64,000 nt of DNA from Catellatospora bangladeshensis (lineage in GTDB: Bacteria; Actinomycetota; Actinomycetes; Mycobacteriales; Micromonosporaceae), in the NCBI RefSeq assembly GCF_016862575.1, contig NZ_BONF01000040.1:61944-125943 (forward strand), read 5' to 3'. Made by a program: the position numbers and the translations under genes. Of the stretch, positions 59,488 to 64,000 are shown one piece after another. The notes below the pieces were generated by a model. It searched no databases. It was not told the origin of the DNA and saw only the letters and a list, made by a program, of their open reading frames with translations. Position 1 is the stretch's first letter, and every line of letters starts with the position of its first letter.

Positions 59488-60198
59488 ATGAAGATGACGC
59501 GCCGACTCGGCGTGGTCGCGGCGACGGTGCTCGGCCTGCTGGCCGTGGCCGTGCCCGCGGCGGCCCACGTCACGGTCAGCCCGAACACCGCCGTGCAGGG
59601 CAGCTATGCCCGGGTGGCGTTCCGGGTGCCGAACGAGTCCGACGACGCGGGCACCACCAAGGTCGAGGTGCACCTGCCGGAGGACGCGCCGGTCGCGTCG
59701 GTCTCCACGCAGCCGGTGCCGGGCTGGACGGTCGCGGTCACCAAGCGCAAGCTGGCCACCCCGATCGAGGTGCACGGCAGCCCGGTCAGCGAGGTCGTGG
59801 CCACCCTGACCTGGACCGCGACCAGCCCGGACGCGGCGGTCAAGCCGGGGCAGTTCCAGGAGTTCCCGGTGTCCATGGGGCCGCTGCCCAAGGTGGACCA
59901 GATGGTCTTCAAGACGCTGCAGACCTACTCCGACGGCGCCGTGGTGCGCTGGATCGAGGAGCCGGTCAACGACGGCACCGAGCTGGAGAGCCCGGCCCCG
60001 GTGCTGAAGCTGACCCCCGCCGCCGCGGCCGCCGAGGCCACCCCGTCGGCCGGCGCCACGGTGGCGCTCGGCGACCAGACCAAGGAGGCCGGCGGCAACT
60101 GGGCCGGCATCGCGGGCCTGGTCGCGGGCGTGCTCGCGCTGATCCTCTCGGGGGTCGCGCTGGCGCGTACCCGCCGCCCGTCACCTCCCGCCGTCTGA
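59488..60198 (+). CDS. YcnI-like copper-binding exported protein (DUF1775)
   Basis: A 236-residue protein. The signal peptide ends at A-A-A/H-V-T-V (His27), and the N-terminal histidine with a conserved Trp in P-G-W-T forms the copper site of the YcnI family. A C-terminal membrane helix (about 208-228) anchors it outside. It often sits beside CopC and CopD and may act as a copper chaperone. ATG 59488 lies 37 bases after the copC-copD stop. Confidence 0.92.
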   Translation: MKMTRRLGVVAATVLGLLAVAVPAAAHVTVSPNTAVQGSYARVAFRVPNESDDAGTTKVEVHLPEDAPVASVSTQPVPGWTVAVTKRKLATPIEVHGSPVSEVVATLTWTATSPDAAVKPGQFQEFPVSMGPLPKVDQMVFKTLQTYSDGAVVRWIEEPVNDGTELESPAPVLKLTPAAAAAEATPSAGATVALGDQTKEAGGNWAGIAGLVAGVLALILSGVALARTRRPSPPAV

Positions 60199-60207
60199 CC
60201 CGAGGTT

Positions 60208-60255
60208 AGGAAGGGCACCTTCTACATCGCAAAGCGATAAGAAGGTGCCCTTCCT
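60208..60255. repeat. Family E repeat pair, copy 5 (inverted)
   Basis: AGGAAGGGCACCTTCT (60208-60223) is the exact complement of 60240-60255, with 16 bases between. It starts ten bases after the ycnI stop. Confidence 0.9.
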
Positions 60256-60368
60256 TTCTGCGCATCCCGGTGAGGGCTGGGGCGTTGGTCCGGGTGGACC
60301 GCGCCGACGATCCGGCGCGGCGTCGCGCCCGCCGCTGTCGGGCGCCGCCCCCCACCGGAGGACACGGG

Positions 60369-61562
60369 ATGCGCGCTGCGCGAGTGGTCATCGGCATGCT
60401 GGCCCTGCTCCTGGCGCTGCCCGCGCTGGCCGCGGGTATCGCGGCGGCCTGGCTGACCGGGCACGACAGCCCCGACGGCGCGTTCCACGCCGCGGTGGCC
60501 CCGCTGCGCGACCCCGAACGGGTGCTGGTCGTCTCCGACATCGACGCGCTGCTGCGGCGCGACGTCCCGTACGCCCGCGTCGGCGGCGTGGAGCTGCGGC
60601 TGTCCGCCAGCTCGGGCAACACGCCCGCGTTCGTCGGCATCGCCGCGCCCGACGAGGTCGCCGCCTACCTGGCCGGGGTCCGCTACACCGAGGTCGCGCA
60701 GACGCGGATCGGCCCCGGGCCGCTGCTGCTGCGCACCAACCGGATGGACGCGCCGGGCCGGGAGCCCGGTGATCCCACGGCCGAGGACTTCTGGCTGCGC
60801 CAGGGCCTGGGCAGCCTGTCCTGGCACCCGGAGCAGGACCGGGGGCGGCACCTGGCGCTGGTCGTGGTGCTGCGGGACGCGCCCTCCACCGGGCCCGCGC
60901 TGCCCTCCGACGCCCTCAGCCTGGACGTCGCGCTCGACGCGGACTGGCTCGCCTCGGCCATGTGGGGCGTGCTCATCCTGGCCATCGTGCTGCTGGTGGT
61001 GGCGCTGGTGACGCTGGCCTGGCCCGGCCGCCCGGCCGAAACCGCGCCGGAGCCGGCCGACGACGAGCTGACCTCCCTGCTGGACCCCGCGGACGACGGC
61101 ACGATCATCGCGCTGCCCGCCGACACCGACCCGGGGCTCACCGCCCCGCCCGCGCCGGAGCAGCGCGCACCGGAACCCGAGACGGTGGTACGCGAACAGC
61201 TCGACGTGCCCTGGGCAGGGGCGCCCTACACGGGTCCCGCCGAGGACACGGTGGCCTGGCCCGCGCCGTCGGCGCCGCGCGGCTGGTTCGAGTCGCCGGC
61301 CGGCGCGCGCCGGAGCGAGGCGCGGGCGGACGGCCGGTTCGCGGCGGCCGTCGGGGCCGGTCACGCGGAGGCGGTAACGGTGGCGAGCGCCGTGCCCGCG
61401 ATGCGGAGCGTTCCCGCGCCGGACCTGCCGTGGCCGCCGCTGCGGGGGGAGCTGCCGGGCACGCAGCCGGTGCGCGACGTGATCACCGAGGAGTTCCTGC
61501 CGGGCATCGCCGACCGTCCGGCCTGCACGCTGCGGCTGGAGCGGATCCCGGCGGCGCGCTGA
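60369..61562 (+). CDS. Membrane protein of unknown function
   Basis: A 397-residue protein with a first helix at about 5-30, an extracellular region of about 165 residues (with V-L-V-V-S-D-I-D-A-L), a second helix at about 198-220 and a long Pro/Ala/Glu-rich cytosolic tail. I recognise no family. ATG 60369 has GGAGG about eight bases upstream. It is separated from the copper cluster by a family E repeat, so it is probably independent. Confidence 0.75.
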   Translation: MRAARVVIGMLALLLALPALAAGIAAAWLTGHDSPDGAFHAAVAPLRDPERVLVVSDIDALLRRDVPYARVGGVELRLSASSGNTPAFVGIAAPDEVAAYLAGVRYTEVAQTRIGPGPLLLRTNRMDAPGREPGDPTAEDFWLRQGLGSLSWHPEQDRGRHLALVVVLRDAPSTGPALPSDALSLDVALDADWLASAMWGVLILAIVLLVVALVTLAWPGRPAETAPEPADDELTSLLDPADDGTIIALPADTDPGLTAPPAPEQRAPEPETVVREQLDVPWAGAPYTGPAEDTVAWPAPSAPRGWFESPAGARRSEARADGRFAAAVGAGHAEAVTVASAVPAMRSVPAPDLPWPPLRGELPGTQPVRDVITEEFLPGIADRPACTLRLERIPAAR

Positions 61563-61576
61563 CCGCGGCACAGGAC

Positions 61577-61602
61577 GAGCGGCCCGACGACGCGGGCCGC
61601 TC
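61577..61602 (+). terminator. Terminator after the 60369 gene
   Basis: GAGCGGCCCG / CGGGCCGCTC with a six-base loop, 14 bases after the stop and between convergent genes. Confidence 0.8.
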
Positions 61603-61700
61603 ACACCGGGGGAACGGTGTTCCATCTGGGGGGCCGTCCCGGGGGAGACGGTGTCCCTGCCTCCTACTGTAAGGAAATCCACCAGAACGGACAAGACTGG

Positions 61701-62915
61701 CTAAACAGTCCTTGACGTGAGATAATCCCATGGTCCAGGACGCACGGGCAGGAACGCCACCAGCGCCAGGCTGAGCAGCACGTACGCGTTGCGGGCCAGG
61801 AACAGGCCGGGCGTGTCCGTCGGCACCGCCGCGACACCCCAGTCGACCAGCGACACCACGCCGATCACGCAGACGGCGTACACCCCGGCCGCGAACGCCA
61901 GCCAGCCCGAGCGGCGGCCGCCGGTGCTCTGCGTCGCCGCCGCGAGCAGGGCCACGATCGCGGGCACAAACCAGTAGAGGTGGTGCGGCCAGGTGATCGG
62001 GCTGATCAGGCCGGACAGCAGGCCGGTCAGCGCCAGCCCGGTGACGGGATCGCCGGCCAGCCCTGCCCGCGCCGCGCGCCACATGCCGAAGGCCAGCACG
62101 GCGAGCGCGAGCAGCAGCCATACCCACTTAGCAGGCTGCTCCGGCGCGACCAGCCGGGCCAGCAGGCCCTGCAGGGACTGGTTGCCGGTGTAGTCCAGGC
62201 GGCCCACCCGGGCGGTGTCCCACAGCGCGCCGGTCCAGAAGTCCCAGGAGGCCCGCGGCGCGATCGCTGCGGCCACCAGGGTGACCGCAGCGGCGGCGCC
62301 CATCGCGGTGAAGGCGGCCCGCCACTGCCGGGTGACCAGCAGGTACACGATGAACAAGCCGGGGATCAGCTTGAGCGCGGTGGCCACGCCGATGCCGACA
62401 CCGGTCCACTTCGACCCGCGTGGGCCGAGCACCAGCAGGTCCATCATGATCAGCAGGATCAGCAGCATGTTGATCTGGCCGAACGTGATGGTCTCCCGCA
62501 GCGGCTCGATCAGCAGCACCAGCGGCACCGCGACCGCCACCGCGAACCACACCGGCCACCCCTGCTTCCGGGCCAGCGGCGCCAGCAGCCAGTACGTGGT
62601 GACCACCACCGCGGCCACGGTGCCCAGCGTGAACAGCGCCTGCGTCACGCCCAGCGGCAGCAGCCCGAACGGGAACAGCAGCAGCGCCGCGAACGGCGGA
62701 TAGGTGAAGTACAGCGCGCCCTGCACCCGGTCCGGCTGGGCGTAGTCGTACAGCTCATGCCCGTCGCCCCACCACCGCACCGCGGACATGTAGATCTTCA
62801 GGTCGAAGAAGTCGTGCGTCACCCGCAGCCGCCAGAAGCCGATCGCGCAGGCGGCGAGCACGGCGAGCACGACGAGCACCCGCCGGGGGGTCAGCTGGGC
62901 ACGGGCCTGAGACAT
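61701..62915 (-). CDS. GT87-family polyprenyl-phosphate mannosyltransferase
   Basis: A 404-residue membrane protein with about ten helices. The first outer loop has D-F-F-D-L-K-I-Y near residue 34, the acidic site of GT-C glycosyltransferases of the GT87 type, and Y-F-T-Y-P-P-F near 69; P-I-T-W-P-H-H-L-Y-W lies near 312. Members add alpha-1,2-mannose to phosphatidylinositol mannosides or lipoglycans. ATG 62915 follows TAGGGT (62928-62923) by seven bases. Confidence 0.88.
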   Translation of the reverse strand: MSQARAQLTPRRVLVVLAVLAACAIGFWRLRVTHDFFDLKIYMSAVRWWGDGHELYDYAQPDRVQGALYFTYPPFAALLLFPFGLLPLGVTQALFTLGTVAAVVVTTYWLLAPLARKQGWPVWFAVAVAVPLVLLIEPLRETITFGQINMLLILLIMMDLLVLGPRGSKWTGVGIGVATALKLIPGLFIVYLLVTRQWRAAFTAMGAAAAVTLVAAAIAPRASWDFWTGALWDTARVGRLDYTGNQSLQGLLARLVAPEQPAKWVWLLLALAVLAFGMWRAARAGLAGDPVTGLALTGLLSGLISPITWPHHLYWFVPAIVALLAAATQSTGGRRSGWLAFAAGVYAVCVIGVVSLVDWGVAAVPTDTPGLFLARNAYVLLSLALVAFLPVRPGPWDYLTSRTV

Positions 62916-63011
62916 GGACGCCACCCTAACCGCCGCCGCGCGCCCCGCCCGGCGTGGCCCACGCGACGGTGGCGGCACTGACAGTGCGGCCATACGGCGT
63001 ACGCTGTGCCG

Positions 63012-63626
63012 GTGGGAGATCTGCGTAGCGCCGACCATCTGGTATGGATCGACTGTGAGATGACCGGCCTGAACCTGGGCAGCGACGCCCTCATCGAGGT
63101 CGCGGCCCTGGTCACCGATGCCGACCTGAACGTCCTGGGTGACGGGGTGGATGTGGTGATCCACTGCCCCGACGCGCTGCTCGACGGCATGGTCGACGTG
63201 GTGAAGCAGATGCACGAGAAGTCCGGCCTCACCGAGGCGGTGCGCCGCTCCGCGGTCACCGTCGAGCAGGCCGAGGACATGGTGCTGGAGTACGTCACCA
63301 AGTACGTCACCGAGCCGCGGACCGCCCCGCTGTGCGGCAACTCGATCGCCACCGACCGGGGCTTCATCGTGCGGGACATGCCCCGCCTCGACAGCCACCT
63401 GCACTACCGCATGATCGACGTGTCGTCGGTGAAGGAGCTGTGCCGGCGCTGGTATCCGCGGGTTTACTTCGGGCAGCCGGAGAAGGGCCTGGCCCACCGC
63501 GCCCTGGCCGACATCCGGGAGAGCATCCGCGAGCTGCGCTACTACCGCGAGGCGATCTTCGTGCCGCAGCCCGGACCGGACGTCGACGAGGCCAAGCGCA
63601 TCGCGGCGACGATGATCCTGCCGTAA
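63012..63626 (+). CDS. orn: Oligoribonuclease
   Basis: A 204-residue DEDDh exonuclease that degrades RNA dinucleotides and pGpG. It has W-I-D-C-E-M-T-G-L near residue 13, the middle Asp in I-A-T-D-R-G, and the His-Asp pair in A-H-R-A-L-A-D-I near 158. GTG 63012 is chosen because TACGCT (63000-63005) lies six bases before it; GTG 63006 would touch the -10. Confidence 0.96.
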   Translation: MGDLRSADHLVWIDCEMTGLNLGSDALIEVAALVTDADLNVLGDGVDVVIHCPDALLDGMVDVVKQMHEKSGLTEAVRRSAVTVEQAEDMVLEYVTKYVTEPRTAPLCGNSIATDRGFIVRDMPRLDSHLHYRMIDVSSVKELCRRWYPRVYFGQPEKGLAHRALADIRESIRELRYYREAIFVPQPGPDVDEAKRIAATMILP

Positions 63627-63724
63627 GTCGCGCGGGACACAGCGATACCCGCTCGACGCGGGGCCGGGGGGTATGGCTATTATTGGTCGGTCGCCGCGGC
63701 TGTCACGGTCAGCGGCGTGCAATG

Positions 63725-63797
63725 GTGGTCGTAGCTCAGCTGGTAGAGCACCGGGTTGTGGTCCCGGGGGTCGCGGGTTCGAGTCCCGTCGATCACC
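63725..63797 (+). tRNA. tRNA-His (anticodon GTG)
   Basis: Acceptor GTGGTCG pairs with CGATCAC; the anticodon stem CCGGG/CCCGG encloses TTGTGGT (anticodon GTG). The discriminator is C63797 and G63724 just before the acceptor can serve as the G-1 identity base opposite it. The T-arm is GCGGG-TTCGAGT-CCCGT. CCA is not encoded. A possible -10 TATTAT is at 63678-63683. Confidence 0.96.
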
Positions 63798-63806
63798 CTG
63801 TAGAGA

Positions 63807-63836
63807 AGCCCCGACGGGTAGCCGTCGGGGCTTTTT
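63807..63836 (+). terminator. Terminator of tRNA-His
   Basis: An 11-bp stem AGCCCCGACGG / CCGTCGGGGCT with a four-base loop followed by TTTT. Confidence 0.93.
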
Positions 63837-63871
63837 CGTGGCTGAGGGTGTGGGTGGCTGGGTTGGAAGGC

Positions 63872-63910
63872 AAGATCGCCGTCTCGTGTCGCAACCTGTG
63901 GTGTGGCCAC
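63872..63910. repeat. Interrupted family D element, copy 4
   Basis: The first 39 bases match copy 2 (AAGATCGCCGTCTCGTGTCG, AACCTGTGGTGTGGCC, ACA), but the right arm expected at 63911-63936 is missing and unrelated sequence follows to the window end. Confidence 0.7.
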
Positions 63911-64000
63911 ATGTCGTCTGACATGTGTTCGGTAACAGTGATGTGGCGGGACATCGGTAACGCCTGAGCTCGTGCGGCCCGGTTAGGGGCTGCATGGGAA

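Overview
The window is high-GC, densely packed actinobacterial DNA. Several things point to a filamentous actinomycete, most likely of the Micromonosporaceae: a geosmin synthase, a secreted CBM2-GH18 chitinase, a class I lysyl-tRNA synthetase, a tmRNA with an actinobacterial-type tag, conservon-like ATPases, ECF sigma signalling, and a gene order matching Mycobacterium tuberculosis Rv1330c-Rv1341. The family assignment is inference from gene content; no 16S is present.

Layout. 1-4340: smpB, three membrane proteins with CBM2-like ectodomains (two of them with a cytosolic SRPBCC domain), and the tmRNA gene. 4400-8300: a lipoprotein, a nucleosidase, YqgE, tRNA-Ala(GGC) and a secreted protein. 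8500-15400: geosmin synthase, a tyrosine phosphatase, class I LysRS, a stand-alone histidine-kinase-type ATPase and a Nudix protein. 15500-23560: FdhD/FdhF-like oxidoreductase pair, CtaD, Nei and an MFS transporter. 23700-27430: chitinase and NAD salvage (pncA, pncB). 27560-34180: clpS, DUF2017, mec-cysO-cysM, murI, an Rv1339-like phosphodiesterase, rph and rdgB. 35690-43680: a complete histidine utilisation operon with an RpiR regulator and an M20 amidohydrolase where HutG would be expected. 43800-50350: methyltransferase, MOSC protein, acetyltransferase, a large M14 carboxypeptidase and a toxin-antitoxin pair whose toxin is broken by one stop codon. 50380-53870: an unusual tRNA with anticodon UAG, Bcp, and an ECF-type Ni/Co transporter with a Nur-box-like operator. 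53900-60200: a copper and thiol-redox cluster (DsbA-like, MauE-like, ECF sigma, anti-sigma, CopC-CopD, YcnI). 60370-64000: a membrane protein, a GT87 mannosyltransferase, oligoribonuclease and tRNA-His.

The most striking feature is not a gene. At least five families of short palindromic elements are scattered through the window. Four have an identical arm-to-arm length in every intact copy (A 67 bp, B 57 bp, C 55 bp, D 65 bp); the fifth (E) is built of paired 17-18 bp units. Most copies sit between genes, often convergent ones, but copies also lie in frame inside hutF, fdhD, the 3' end of hutI and the 5' end of copC-copD, where they appear to encode extra peptide. This recalls Rickettsia palindromic elements.

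A second window-wide pattern is a TAnnnT -10 hexamer ending 6-8 bases before the start codon. About twenty genes show it, which implies many leaderless transcripts.
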